Positions 1-8,674 are shown, numbered from the stretch's first letter. The stretch is 45,261 nt of DNA from Planctomyces sp. (GCA_005798445.1 SYJG01000079.1:1-45261), one strand, 5' to 3'. Notes: generated by a model not told the origin, from the sequence alone. A program made the numbers and translations.

Positions 1-248
1 CCGCCACCTCGGATCACGATGGAGACGCGTCCGTCCACTCGCTGGGCCACCCCCGTGCGCCAGTCTGTTCCGTCTCCCGCGTATCGTTGAACTGGTCTCT
101 TCCCTCACCGGAAGACGACACGAATAGCAGCCTGCTCGTGATTTCCGTCCCAACTCCCCTTCACCCATTTGACAAACCGCCACATAGCAGCGAGTGGTTG
201 CCTCGGAAGAGCCACTCGCTGGCGCGTCGTGCTGGAGAACACTCGTTC
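1..248. other. Window edge without a recognisable gene
   Basis: No reading frame here carries a motif I recognise. A frame entering from the left edge stops at about position 88 and could be the tail of a gene outside the window, but it is too short to judge. The only structure seen is an inverted repeat at 188-221, listed separately. Confidence 0.5.
188..221. repeat. Short inverted repeat downstream of the Nudix gene
   Basis: CAGCGAGTGG at 188-197 is the exact reverse complement of CCACTCGCTG at 212-221, giving a 10-bp stem with a 14-nt loop. It lies 28 bp beyond the stop of the minus-strand Nudix gene, so it could act in 3' end formation. No T-run follows on that strand, so an intrinsic terminator is not supported. 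Confidence 0.6.
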
Positions 249-827
249 CTAAACGATCGCACGCTCGGCCAGAATCCTCGCCGCTTTGAGGATCAGCACG
301 CAACTGCCGGAGTGCGTGATCTCGCTGCGCATGACCATCTCGACCGCTTCGGCGAACGGGACTCGCAGCCGACGGATTGTCTCGGTGCCGTCGGGTGACG
401 CTTCGACGAACGACAGCCCTTCGACCAGAAACAGCGAGATCGGCGCAATCGCCTGAGACGTGAGCGGATCGACGACTCCCAACGGAGTCCAGCGTGACGC
501 CACGATGCCAACCTCTTCACGCAACTCGCGAGCAGCAGCGGCCAGCAGGTCTTCGCCCGATTCCACGCCACCGCTGATGACCTCGATTCCGCGACGCCCC
601 TGTGCGTAGTGAAACTCCTCGGTCAAAAACACATGCCCGCAGTCGTCGAGCGGCAGCACCGACACGCCGTCCTTGAACCGCGTGACCGTGTGTGTCCCCG
701 GCCGACCATCCGGTCGAATCACGTCGTCCTTGCGAAGCACCACCCACGGGTCGCGATACATTTCGGCCGAGCCGAGCACTTGCCATGGCCCGTTGAACCG
801 GTCAGGGGTCAGGTCTTCAAATTTCAT
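249..827 (-). CDS. Nudix hydrolase, ADP-ribose pyrophosphatase-like
   Basis: This 192-residue protein would hydrolyse a nucleoside diphosphate linked to another moiety, most likely ADP-ribose or a nucleotide sugar, in the cytoplasm. The Nudix box is complete at residues 86-108: G86, E92, then R100-E101-L-R-E104-E105-V-G107-I, which fits G-x5-E-x7-REUxEExGU. The size and the preceding beta-rich half fit the ADP-ribose pyrophosphatase branch; the exact substrate is not readable. I place the start at 827 (MKFEDLTP); the frame stays open to 953 but that part shows no family resemblance. Unusually, the start codon and first eight codons lie inside a 30-nt repeat arm (805-834), so the repeat appears to have been captured as the N-terminus. 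Confidence 0.88.
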   Translation of the reverse strand: MKFEDLTPDRFNGPWQVLGSAEMYRDPWVVLRKDDVIRPDGRPGTHTVTRFKDGVSVLPLDDCGHVFLTEEFHYAQGRRGIEVISGGVESGEDLLAAAARELREEVGIVASRWTPLGVVDPLTSQAIAPISLFLVEGLSFVEASPDGTETIRRLRVPFAEAVEMVMRSEITHSGSCVLILKAARILAERAIV

Positions 828-930
828 TTTTGGCTCCACAATCCACCTTCGACACTCATTCACATCATCTTTCCAATTCACATCGCGCTCCGTTCGCGAC
901 GCCAAAAATGAAATTTGAAGACCTGACCCC
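805..930. repeat. Long inverted repeat, 30-nt arms, overlapping the Nudix start
   Basis: The arm at 901-930, containing ATGAAATTTGAAGACC, is repeated exactly as its reverse complement at 805-834, with a 66-nt spacer. The core GGGGTCAGGTCTTCAAATTT resembles repeats I know from REP-type transposase neighbourhoods in planctomycetes and other bacteria (from memory). No transposase is adjacent. One arm provides the start codon and codons 1-8 of the Nudix gene. Confidence 0.9.
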
Positions 931-953
931 GATTCCAAGATTCCACCCGCCAT

Positions 954-2117
954 TCATGCGTTGCCTTCGGAGCTTGGAGTTTGAGTGGTGCTCGGCGGCG
1001 GCGGCCCTTGAAACTGGTAGTAGGTGCATTCGATGCGGCCGTTGAAGAGCTTGCGGCGGCGGTCGCTGGCTTGTCCGAAGAGGCGCTCGAACTCTTTGTG
1101 TGAGGTCAGCACGTAGACTGACCACGCATTGAGCCGGTTGCAGAAGGCTCCCAACCGAGCGTAGAGCGCTTCCGCTTCGTCGAGTTCGCCAAGTCGCTCG
1201 CCATACGGCGGGTTGGCGATCAAGCAGCCGTAGGGCAACAGGTCGGGCCCGGCGATTTGAGCGAAGTCGCGATGCTCGAATCGCAAGTCGGTCGCGACGC
1301 CGGACTCCAGCGCGTGATGCTTGGCAAGCTTGATGGCGTGCGGATCGATGTCGCTGCCGACGATCGGCGCGTCGAGTTTCGGCAGCGCGACGCTGCGGGC
1401 TTCTTCGCGAGCTTGCTCCCAAACTTCGCGAGGCACGATCGGCCATTCCTCGGAAGCGAACGTGCGGTTCAATCCCGGGGCGAGCTTGCGGCCCAGCAGT
1501 GCCGCCTCAATCGGGATCGTCCCGCTGCCGCAGAACGGGTCGAGCAACATGCGACTGGAGTTCCAGTAGCTCAACTGAATCAGCGCGGCGGCGAGCGTCT
1601 CTTTCAGCGGGGCCTCACCGACTAGCTTGCGATACCCGCGCTTGTGCAGGCCCGGCCCGGTCGTGTCGATGGTCAGCGTGGCTCGGTCCTTCAGCAGCGA
1701 GACTTCGATCGTGAACGTCGGGCCGTTCTCCTGAAACCAGACCTTTTGATACTTCTGCTTGAGCCGCTCGACGATCGCCTTCTTCACGATTGCCTGGCAA
1801 TCCGGCGTGCTGTGCAACTGCGACCGCACCGAGCGACCGCGCACCGGAAAGTAGGCGTTCTCCGGCAACCATTCCTCCCACGGCAACGCCTTCGTGAGGT
1901 CGAACAACTCGCCGAAGTCGCGAGCCTCAAACTGCCCGACCTGCACCAGCACCCGCTCGGCGGATCGCAGCCACAAGTTCGCTCGCGCGATCGCCGCCGC
2001 GTTGGCTTCAAACGTCACTTTGCCGTCTTCGGTCGACTGTTTTTCGTAGCCAAGCTGCTTGAGCTCTCGCGAAACGACAGCTTCGAGTCCGAATGTGGTG
2101 GCGGCGATCAGGTGCAT
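954..2117 (-). CDS. THUMP-domain RNA guanine-N2 methyltransferase, RlmL/YpsC-like
   Basis: The product (387 residues) is a class I SAM-dependent methyltransferase of the family that makes m2G in 23S rRNA (N-terminal half of RlmL, YpsC). Residues 1 to about 155 form the ferredoxin-like/THUMP RNA-binding part. Residues about 165-370 are the Rossmann methyltransferase: SAM loop DPFCGSGT at 193-200, acidic GSDID near 254-258, and catalytic NPPY at 302-305, typical of base-amino methyltransferases. The start at 2117 (MHLIAATTFGLE) is chosen because family similarity begins exactly there. The longer open frame to 2270 runs through a palindrome (2157-2237) and is not supported. The gene is divergent from the radical SAM gene, with the palindrome between them. 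Confidence 0.9.
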   Translation of the reverse strand: MHLIAATTFGLEAVVSRELKQLGYEKQSTEDGKVTFEANAAAIARANLWLRSAERVLVQVGQFEARDFGELFDLTKALPWEEWLPENAYFPVRGRSVRSQLHSTPDCQAIVKKAIVERLKQKYQKVWFQENGPTFTIEVSLLKDRATLTIDTTGPGLHKRGYRKLVGEAPLKETLAAALIQLSYWNSSRMLLDPFCGSGTIPIEAALLGRKLAPGLNRTFASEEWPIVPREVWEQAREEARSVALPKLDAPIVGSDIDPHAIKLAKHHALESGVATDLRFEHRDFAQIAGPDLLPYGCLIANPPYGERLGELDEAEALYARLGAFCNRLNAWSVYVLTSHKEFERLFGQASDRRRKLFNGRIECTYYQFQGPPPPSTTQTPSSEGNA

Positions 2118-2156
2118 GAGGTCATTCGCGATCGGACAGGGCACGACGTGAAAACT

Positions 2157-2237
2157 GGGAGGGCGAGGCTCCCGCCGAGCCGGTGTGGGGATATTGTGTC
2201 GTTCTCGGTCACGGCTCGGCGGGAGCCTCGCCCTCCC
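2157..2237. repeat. 26-bp-arm palindrome in a divergent intergenic region
   Basis: The 26-nt arm at 2157-2182 (core GCGAGGCTCCCGCCGAGCC) is exactly reverse-complemented at 2212-2237, with a 29-nt loop. It sits between two divergently transcribed genes, leaving about 40-50 bp on each side for promoters. It belongs to the intergenic palindromes that are abundant in planctomycete chromosomes. Confidence 0.92.
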
Positions 2238-2287
2238 TCGTGCTCGCGAATGGGCTGCATCGTATCGCATTCGTTACAGTGGCCGAC

Positions 2288-3829
2288 ATGCCGGAGATCC
2301 TGTTGACCACGTTGAATGCCAAGTACCCGCACTGTGCGTTCGGGTTGCGGTACTTGTTCGCCAATCTCGGCGAGTTGCAGTCGCGGGCGGAAATGATCGA
2401 GTTCACGATCAACGACGCAACGCTGGAGGTGCTCGACGCGATCGTCTCGCGCAACCCGAAGATCGTCGGCCTGGGCGTCTACATCTGGAACATCGACCAC
2501 GCCACGCGATTGGTCGCCGCGCTGAAACGGTTACGTCCCGACATCGTCGTGATTCTCGGCGGCTCGGAGGTTAGCTTCGAGGCCGATGAGCAACCGATCG
2601 TGCAACTCGCCGACTACGTCATTACCGGCGAGGGAGACGTCGCTGTCGCCAAGTTGTGTCGCACGCTGTTGGAGGGTACACGCCCACCCGACAAGATCAT
2701 CGCGGCGGAACTGCCACGATTGGACGACCTGGTCCTGCCCTACGATTTCTATTCCGACGAGGACATCGCGCACCGAGTGATCTACGTCGAAGCCTCGCGC
2801 GGCTGCCCCTTCACCTGCGAGTTCTGTTTGTCGGCACTCGACATCCCCGTGCGTCAGTTTCCGCTCGACTCGTTTTTGGCCGCGATGCAACGGCTGCTCG
2901 ATCGAGACTGCCAGGCGTTCAAGTTTGTCGATCGGACGTTCAACCTGAATCCGCGCGTCAGCCGAGCGATCCTGCAATTCTTTCTCGACCGGATGCGGCC
3001 AGGATTGTTCCTGCACTTCGAGATGATCCCCGACCGTCTGCCGGACTCGCTGCGTGAATTGATCGTGCAGTTCCCGCCAGCGGTGCTGCAATTCGAGGTC
3101 GGCGTACAGACCTTCAACGACGACGTCGCCGAACTCATCAGCCGCAAGCAGGACAACGAGCAACTCGTCGCCAATTTCCGCTTCCTGCGCGAGCAGACCG
3201 GCGTCCACATCCACGCCGACCTGATCGCCGGCCTGCCGGGTGAGACGCTCGACAGTTTTGCCGCCGGCTTCGATCGCTTGCTAGCGCTGCGTCCGCAAGA
3301 AATTCAACTCGGCATTCTGAAACGCCTGCGCGGCACTCCGATCATCCGCCACGACGCAGCCGAACAAATGATCTACAGCCCTTCCGCCCCGTATGAAGTG
3401 CTCAGCACCCGCGTGCTGTCCGCCGCCGATCTCGGCCGACTGCGCCGCTTCGCTCGCGCATGGGACTTGCTCGGCAACAGTGGCAACTTCGTCGAAACCC
3501 TTCCGCTGCTGTGGCGTGACGAATCCCCCTTCTGGACGCTTTGGCGGCAGACCGACTGGCTTTTCGAACGCCTCGGCCGCTTCGTGGGCATCCCATTGCT
3601 GAAGCTGACGGAGTTGGTCTTCGAGTTTGCGACAGTGCAACTCGGCCGCGATGCCGACGATCTCGCGCCAACATTGCTTCGCGATTACCAACGCGGCGGA
3701 CGCTCTGACCTGCCGTTGTTTCTGCGCGATCAATTATCCAAAGAATCAACCGCTCGCACCGAGCCAGCCAGCAGCACGCAGATTTTCCCCCGCCAAGCGA
3801 GGCACGCGCGGCCGATCCGGCCCGTTTGA
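2288..3829 (+). CDS. B12-binding radical SAM protein (DUF4080-like C-terminus)
   Basis: This 513-residue cytoplasmic enzyme has an N-terminal cobalamin-binding Rossmann domain (about residues 1-130, with GLGVYIW and ILGGSE) and a radical SAM barrel from about 165. The [4Fe-4S] cysteines are C173, C177 and C180 in [10 protein letters not shown] (CxxxCxxC). The C-terminal part (about 370-500) resembles the DUF4080 extension found in this subgroup. Such enzymes catalyse radical methylations or rearrangements, but the substrate cannot be read here and no pathway partner is adjacent. The start at 2288 is chosen because conserved sequence begins there ([13 protein letters not shown]); the upstream open frame is derived from the palindrome. 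Confidence 0.88.
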   Translation: MPEILLTTLNAKYPHCAFGLRYLFANLGELQSRAEMIEFTINDATLEVLDAIVSRNPKIVGLGVYIWNIDHATRLVAALKRLRPDIVVILGGSEVSFEADEQPIVQLADYVITGEGDVAVAKLCRTLLEGTRPPDKIIAAELPRLDDLVLPYDFYSDEDIAHRVIYVEASRGCPFTCEFCLSALDIPVRQFPLDSFLAAMQRLLDRDCQAFKFVDRTFNLNPRVSRAILQFFLDRMRPGLFLHFEMIPDRLPDSLRELIVQFPPAVLQFEVGVQTFNDDVAELISRKQDNEQLVANFRFLREQTGVHIHADLIAGLPGETLDSFAAGFDRLLALRPQEIQLGILKRLRGTPIIRHDAAEQMIYSPSAPYEVLSTRVLSAADLGRLRRFARAWDLLGNSGNFVETLPLLWRDESPFWTLWRQTDWLFERLGRFVGIPLLKLTELVFEFATVQLGRDADDLAPTLLRDYQRGGRSDLPLFLRDQLSKESTARTEPASSTQIFPRQARHARPIRPV

Positions 3830-4221
3830 CGATCACGGAATGAACTCGATGTGATCTCACGATTCGTATTCAACGCTCGTGTTTACCACCAGCGCCAAGT
3901 GTCCGACCAATGGGGCATTCCTTCCCAATAATGCCGCTCGATTGCGTTGAAGAGCCATCCTCATAGCGACGCAGCTCAACCAAGCTGCGGAAGTACCATT
4001 CTGGTCGAGGCGCGTGCAGCAACGCCGTATGGCTATGAACATGCGGAGGGTTGGAGGTCTGCGAAAACCGCGAGAACCTGGAGAACCAGGGGAGATTGGT
4101 TGGCTAGTTCGTCAACGATCATTCTTTCTCTTGTGGGTGTCGATTCTGAGAAGCGGCGACTCGTCAGAATCGATTGGGGCGAGACGGCGATCCATCAACT
4201 CCACCGGCGCAGGGACGGGCC
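3830..4221. other. 392-bp gap upstream of the flagellar operon
   Basis: No gene is recognised. A 9-bp perfect stem (CGATTCTGA at 4141-4149 with TCAGAATCG at 4164-4172) lies about 50 bp before flgF. It has no T-run, so it is more likely a leader or operator-like structure than a terminator. I searched for sigma-54 (GG/GC) and sigma-28 (TAAA/GCCGATAA) flagellar promoter patterns and saw no convincing match. Confidence 0.45.
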
Positions 4222-4923
4222 GTGATACGAGGGTTGTACAGTGCGGCTGGCGGAATGTTGGCGACGTCACATCAGCAGGACGTCGCTGCGCAGAATCTTG
4301 CGCACGCCGGTAAGCCGGGCTATCGGCGTGAGATCGTGCAATTTGATGCCAGCGGCGGTGCGGACGACTTCGTTGGGCCGAGCGTCAGCGTTCATGCGGA
4401 CCAAACTCCGGGGGGCTTTGAGCAGACCGGGAATCCGCTCGATGTCGCGATCGGCGGCTCTGGCCTGTTCGTGTTTGATGGACCAAACGGACCGACGTAT
4501 TCGCGGAGCGGCGTCTTTCGGATCGGCAGCGAAGGCCAATTGGTGACGTCCGAAGGTTTCGCGGTACAAGGACAAGGGGGAGACATCACTCTGCCGTCGG
4601 GGATCGCGGACCTGCAAATCTCTGGCGACGGAAGAATCCTGGCGAACGGCTCGGAAGTGGACCAGCTTCGCATCGTCGAGTTCGCCGACACGTCGAAGTT
4701 GCAGCGAGTCAGCGGTTGCAGTTTCGCGGCTCCGAAAGGAGTTGATCCGACGGAAGTCGAACAGCCGGACATTCGGCAGGGCGTGCGCGAGATGTCCAAC
4801 ACATCGGCCGTCCAAGAGATGGTGCAGATGACGACCGGGCTGCGGCAGTTCGAGGCGACACAGCGCGCGTTGCGAGCCATCGGCGATGCCATCGGTCTCA
4901 CCACTCGGCCCACAGGGAGGTAA
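4222..4923 (+). CDS. flgF: Flagellar basal-body rod protein FlgF
   Basis: A 233-residue member of the FlgF/FlgG/FlgE rod-hook family. The N-terminal signature IRGLYSAAGGML...QNLAHAGKPGYRRE and the C-terminal helix with EMVQMTTGLRQFEATQRAL are the coiled-coil termini that pack the axial rod. It would be exported by the flagellar type III apparatus and lie between proximal rod and FlgG. I choose GTG at 4222: AGGGA at 4211-4215 is well spaced, and conserved sequence begins at the next codon. It is the first gene of the operon, 5 bp before flgG. A FlgG paralogue is possible, but the order flgF-flgG and the next gene being a clear FlgG favour FlgF. Confidence 0.82.
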   Translation: MIRGLYSAAGGMLATSHQQDVAAQNLAHAGKPGYRREIVQFDASGGADDFVGPSVSVHADQTPGGFEQTGNPLDVAIGGSGLFVFDGPNGPTYSRSGVFRIGSEGQLVTSEGFAVQGQGGDITLPSGIADLQISGDGRILANGSEVDQLRIVEFADTSKLQRVSGCSFAAPKGVDPTEVEQPDIRQGVREMSNTSAVQEMVQMTTGLRQFEATQRALRAIGDAIGLTTRPTGR

Positions 4924-4928
4924 CGGTC

Positions 4929-5714
4929 ATGATTAAAGCTCTCTTCACCAGCGCGTCGGGCATGTTGGCTCAGCAGACAGTCGTTGATGCGACCGCCAAT
5001 AACCTCGCCAACGTGGACACGACCGGCTTCAAGCGCAGCCAGGTCGAATTCCAAGACCTGCTGTATCAAACCGTTCGTGCTCCGGGAACACAGGGAGCCA
5101 ACGGAGCCGAAGTTCCCACGGGCATTCAGATCGGCAGTGGCGTGCGGACTTCCGGCATCACCAAGATTTTTTCGGTCGGCAATCTCGAAAACACGAACAA
5201 CTTGTTGGATCTGGCGGTCAACGGCGAGGGCTTCTTTGAGGTGCAACTGCCAAACGGCGATTCGCGTTACACGCGTGATGGTTCGTTTCGCACAAACTCG
5301 ACCGGTCAGCTCGTGACGGCAGATGGCTTTCTGTTACAACCGCCGGTGACCATTCCGCCGGATGCGCTGGCAATCACGGTGGGTGCGGACGGCGCGGTCT
5401 CCTACACCGACGCTCAGAATCAGTCGCAACAGGCCGGCCAAATTCTGACTTCGCGATTTTCGAACAACAGCGGACTCAGCTCCGAAGGTCGCAACCTGTT
5501 TGCCGCAACGACCGCCTCCGGTCAACCGCTGCCCGGCACACCGGGAGACAACGGCTTCGGCAGTTTGCAGCAGGGCTTTCTGGAACGATCCAACGTGCAA
5601 GTCGTGACCGAGATGATTCGGCTCATCACCGCGCAACGCGCGTTCGAGGCGAGTCAGCGAGCGGTTCTCACCAGCGACCAGATGCTGCAAGCCACCAACG
5701 GAATGGTGAGGTAA
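4929..5714 (+). CDS. flgG: Flagellar distal rod protein FlgG
   Basis: The 261-residue length matches FlgG. It starts with MIKALFTSASGMLAQQ, followed by the Flg_bb_rod motif ANNLANVDTTGFKRSQVEFQDL, and ends with the conserved helix EMIRLITAQRAFEASQRAV...LQATN. The protein forms the distal rod that crosses the periplasm through the P and L rings. AGGGAGG at 4914-4920 gives a near-consensus ribosome site 8 nt before the ATG and overlaps the flgF stop, so the two are probably translationally coupled. Confidence 0.95.
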   Translation: MIKALFTSASGMLAQQTVVDATANNLANVDTTGFKRSQVEFQDLLYQTVRAPGTQGANGAEVPTGIQIGSGVRTSGITKIFSVGNLENTNNLLDLAVNGEGFFEVQLPNGDSRYTRDGSFRTNSTGQLVTADGFLLQPPVTIPPDALAITVGADGAVSYTDAQNQSQQAGQILTSRFSNNSGLSSEGRNLFAATTASGQPLPGTPGDNGFGSLQQGFLERSNVQVVTEMIRLITAQRAFEASQRAVLTSDQMLQATNGMVR

Positions 5715-5718
5715 CGCG

Positions 5719-6810
5719 ATGGACGCTCTCTCAAAAAAAGGATTACGGCATTCGGCTTTCGGCTTTCGACTTTCGGCGGGTGTGCTGATTGTCTTGCTCG
5801 TTTTTGGCAACAGCGTGCGATCGGAGAACCGAGCCGTCGCTCGTGTCATGATCACGCTGCGTCCACAAACGCGAACGCTCTCCGACGTCGTGCGAATTGT
5901 GGACGTTGCGGACCTCAGCGGCGGTGATGAGGCGTTGCGTGAGCGAATCGCGGCACTCGACTTGGACGACGCACCGGCAGCGAGCGAGTCACTCGATATT
6001 TCGCCCCGGCAGATCGAGTTTCGATTGCGACTTGCGGGCGTCGATCCGCGACTCGTGTCGATTCGCGGTTCCACATTGCCGGCTTCCACAAACAAGCTTG
6101 CCAAAGCGCAAACCGTGGTCCAATTGGCGTCACAGTCGCGAACGGCGAATATGCATTTGAGCACGGAACAGGCGGTGCTTGCGGCTGTTCAAGCCTGCTT
6201 GAAAAAGCAGTTGCCGTGGCCGGAGGAGGACATCGTCGTGCAATTGGTTCAGCCGTTGCCGCGCGAACTGCGGGACAGTCCGACGTCGGCAACATTCAGT
6301 GCCGAGTGGCGATCCACAGGAACACCGCTCGGACGAATCACGCTGCAAATTGTGCGGCAGGTCACGGGTCAGCGAACGCTCGAAGTCGCTCTGCCGTTTG
6401 AAGTGCGGCATTTCGAGAAAGTCCTGGTGACATCTCAGCCAATCGCTCGCGGCCAAGTGATTGTGGCCTCGGACCTGGAGTTTGGTCGACAGGACGTGAC
6501 TCAACTGACCGGCTTCAGCTCGTCATCAGATCAACTGGTGGGGCAGAAGGCCAAGCGAATCCTTCCGGCCGCTCATGTCCTCAAAACGGGTGATCTTGAG
6601 CCAGTGGTTCGGGTAGTCGGACCGCCAATTGTGAAGCGGCTTGATCGAGTCAAAGTCATTGCCCACAGCGGGGCGTTGCACGTTGAAATGGCTGGCGAGG
6701 CTCAGAAGGAAGGCCGCGCGGGGGACGTAATCAAAGTCAAAAACATCCACTCGAACGCTCTGATCTCCGCACGCGTGTTAAGCGCGTCCGAGGTCGAGGT
6801 GGTTGATTGA
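5719..6810 (+). CDS. flgA: Flagellar P-ring assembly chaperone FlgA
   Basis: A 363-residue secreted protein. FlgA is the periplasmic chaperone for FlgI during P-ring assembly. A signal peptide (hydrophobic core GVLIVLLVFG, about residues 22-31) is followed by a planctomycete-type N-terminal region and a C-terminal SAF/ChapFlgA domain (about 230-363) with SQPIARGQVIVASDLEF and GDVIKVKN motifs. It is longer than enterobacterial FlgA (about 220). The codons just before the hydrophobic core are written by a heptamer array (5751-5778), so part of the signal-peptide n-region is repeat-derived. It lies 4 bp after flgG and ends just upstream of flgH. Confidence 0.88.
   Translation: MDALSKKGLRHSAFGFRLSAGVLIVLLVFGNSVRSENRAVARVMITLRPQTRTLSDVVRIVDVADLSGGDEALRERIAALDLDDAPAASESLDISPRQIEFRLRLAGVDPRLVSIRGSTLPASTNKLAKAQTVVQLASQSRTANMHLSTEQAVLAAVQACLKKQLPWPEEDIVVQLVQPLPRELRDSPTSATFSAEWRSTGTPLGRITLQIVRQVTGQRTLEVALPFEVRHFEKVLVTSQPIARGQVIVASDLEFGRQDVTQLTGFSSSSDQLVGQKAKRILPAAHVLKTGDLEPVVRVVGPPIVKRLDRVKVIAHSGALHVEMAGEAQKEGRAGDVIKVKNIHSNALISARVLSASEVEVVD
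5751..5778. repeat. Heptamer tandem repeat inside the flgA signal-peptide region
   Basis: Four 7-bp units are read as TTCGGCT, TTCGGCT, TTCGACT, TTCGGCG. On the other strand the unit is AGCCGAA, the same as the array at 40801-40832 and close to that at 14248-14279. As 7 is not a multiple of 3, each unit is read in a different frame. Confidence 0.8.
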
Positions 6811-6844
6811 GAATCTCATTGAAAAACTGAAAAGGAGTTCCGCG

Positions 6845-7480
6845 ATGAAACGTCGCGTTGGAAGATTTGTGTTGCTGGCACTCAGCAGCGTGGCGTCGGT
6901 CTTGCTGGTCAAGAGCGGCGAGGCCGATTCGATTTGGGATCGGCGGGACCAGCGCAACGGTTATTTGTTCGTGGACAATCGAGCGAGACGTGTCGGCGAC
7001 TTGCTGACCGTTGTGGTCCGCGAAGTGACCGGGGCTTCGAACTCGGAAGAGCGGACGCTCGACAAGAGCAACGCCACCTCCGGCAAGTTCAACTTCGCGG
7101 GGAAAACCTCATCGAACGGAGCCAGCCGCGAAGCCGCCGCTGAGTTCAATGCGAATCAGTCGTCCGATCGCGCGTTCAACGGCAAGTCCGAGTACGAGAA
7201 CGATCGGAAATTCCTCGATCAAATGACCGTGACGGTCATGGACGTCCTGCCGAACGGGAACCTCGTCATTGAGGGCTATCGCAAGCGTGTCGTGTCGAAC
7301 GAGACGCGACTGCTGCGCATCTCCGGAGTCGTTCGTCCCAACGATGTCGATCAGCGGAATTCCGTGGAGTCGCGTTCCATCGCGAACTTCAACGTGGCTT
7401 ACGAAGGGACGGGAGTCGAATCGCGGTTCACCAATCAAGGCTGGTTGGGCCGTGTCGGCAACAAAGTTTGGCCGTGGTAA
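6845..7480 (+). CDS. flgH: Flagellar L-ring protein FlgH, lacking the lipobox cysteine
   Basis: A 211-residue FlgH, the outer-membrane ring around the rod. Family marks include SIWDRRDQRNGYLFVDNRARRVGDLLTVVV near the N-terminus, VTVMDVLPNGNLVIEG, and the SGVVRPNDVD...NSVESRSIAN...Y stretch near the C-terminus. The ATG at 6845 is preceded by AAGGAG at a good distance; an upstream TTG at 6803 overlapping flgA has no such support. The N-terminus is a hydrophobic signal ending near GEA. Family members are normally lipoproteins, yet this protein contains no cysteine at all, so it cannot be lipidated in the usual way. Confidence 0.93.
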   Translation: MKRRVGRFVLLALSSVASVLLVKSGEADSIWDRRDQRNGYLFVDNRARRVGDLLTVVVREVTGASNSEERTLDKSNATSGKFNFAGKTSSNGASREAAAEFNANQSSDRAFNGKSEYENDRKFLDQMTVTVMDVLPNGNLVIEGYRKRVVSNETRLLRISGVVRPNDVDQRNSVESRSIANFNVAYEGTGVESRFTNQGWLGRVGNKVWPW

Positions 7481-7495
7481 TCGCGAAAGGAACGG

Positions 7496-8653
7496 ATGAT
7501 GAATCGAGCAACCTTGGCCCTGCTGGCAATCGTCGCGTTCGCCGCCGCCGCTCCGTCGGCTCGCGCGGAGATTCGCATTAAGGACATCACCACGGTCAAA
7601 GGTGCTCGCGGAAACGAACTGTTCGGCATCGGAATGGTCATCGGATTGAACAACACCGGAGGAACCGATTTGGCGACGCAGCAGGTGGCGATCGACATGC
7701 TCCGTAAGTTGGACGTCACCACCGCGATCGCTCGGCAGTCGTTGCTGGACAATGTGTTCAAGTCACCGAACATCGCCTTGGTCGGTGTGACCGCGGAGTT
7801 GCCTCCGTTCGCTCACAAAGGGAGCAAGCTGGACGTGGTCGTCTCGGTGATTGGAGGCGGTGCCAGCTTGGAGGGTGGCACGTTGATTCGGACGCCGCTG
7901 GCTGGCTCCGACGGCCAAGTCTATGCCGTGACTCAGGGACAACTCTCGATCGGCGGCGCTCGAACCCGTGGCGCAAATAACGGTCAGCTCAATCATCCGA
8001 CCGTTGCGCGCGTTCCCGGCGGAGCGTTTGTCGAAAAAGAGGTGCTCGGCGAAATCCAGCACAACGGCATCGTGCAATTGCTGCTGCGTGGCCCGGATTA
8101 TTCGACGAGTTCACAAATCAGTCAGGCGATCAACCGCAACTTCCCCACGTGCGCGACGGCGATGGACCAAGCGATGGTCCGGGTCCGCGTTCCGACCGGA
8201 TTCACCAGTCGCGTCACCGAATTCATCGCGGAGATCGGCCTGCTCACAGTGGCTCCGGATACCCCCGCGCGAATCGTGATCAACGAACGGACAGGAACAG
8301 TCTCCGTGGGAGAAAACGTGCGTGTGTCACCTACCACCATTTATCACGCCAACATGGTGATTAACCCCAATCTGACGAGCGTTTCACCGCAGACTTCGCG
8401 AAGTTCGCCCGCTCCGCTGCCGAACCCGCCATCGCTGCGGTCGCCTCCCGATCCGGACGAGTCCCTCACGGTGCCGATCCCGCCCTCTCCGGACGACGAG
8501 CCGCAAAATCGAAATCGACAAGCGAAGTTCTACACCGTGGGAGAATTGGTCCGCGTGCTGAATGCGTTGGGAGCCACGCCAAAAGATCTGATCAGCATCT
8601 TTCAATCGTTAGAGAAACTCGGAGCCCTGCATGCCGAGTTGGTCATTATGTGA
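7496..8653 (+). CDS. flgI: Flagellar P-ring protein FlgI
   Basis: A 385-residue periplasmic ring protein. A clear signal peptide ends near PSARA-EI (about residue 24), followed by the FlgI signature IKDITTVKGARGNELFGIGMVIGLNNTG and later PDYSTSSQISQAIN, ARIVINERTGTVSVGENVRVSP and the C-terminal VGELVRVLNALGATPKDLISIFQSL. A proline-rich linker (about residues 300-342) precedes the C-terminal motif and makes it slightly longer than usual. GAAAGGA precedes the paired ATGs at 7496/7499. It is the client of FlgA encoded two genes upstream. Confidence 0.96.
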   Translation: MMNRATLALLAIVAFAAAAPSARAEIRIKDITTVKGARGNELFGIGMVIGLNNTGGTDLATQQVAIDMLRKLDVTTAIARQSLLDNVFKSPNIALVGVTAELPPFAHKGSKLDVVVSVIGGGASLEGGTLIRTPLAGSDGQVYAVTQGQLSIGGARTRGANNGQLNHPTVARVPGGAFVEKEVLGEIQHNGIVQLLLRGPDYSTSSQISQAINRNFPTCATAMDQAMVRVRVPTGFTSRVTEFIAEIGLLTVAPDTPARIVINERTGTVSVGENVRVSPTTIYHANMVINPNLTSVSPQTSRSSPAPLPNPPSLRSPPDPDESLTVPIPPSPDDEPQNRNRQAKFYTVGELVRVLNALGATPKDLISIFQSLEKLGALHAELVIM

Positions 8654-8674
8654 GTGGCCCGGAGAGGAATTGCA

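Noticed and set aside
4141-4172. Hairpin before flgF as an intrinsic terminator
   Set aside because: The stem is perfect but is followed by ATTGGGGCG with no T-run, and the upstream gene ends more than 300 bp away.
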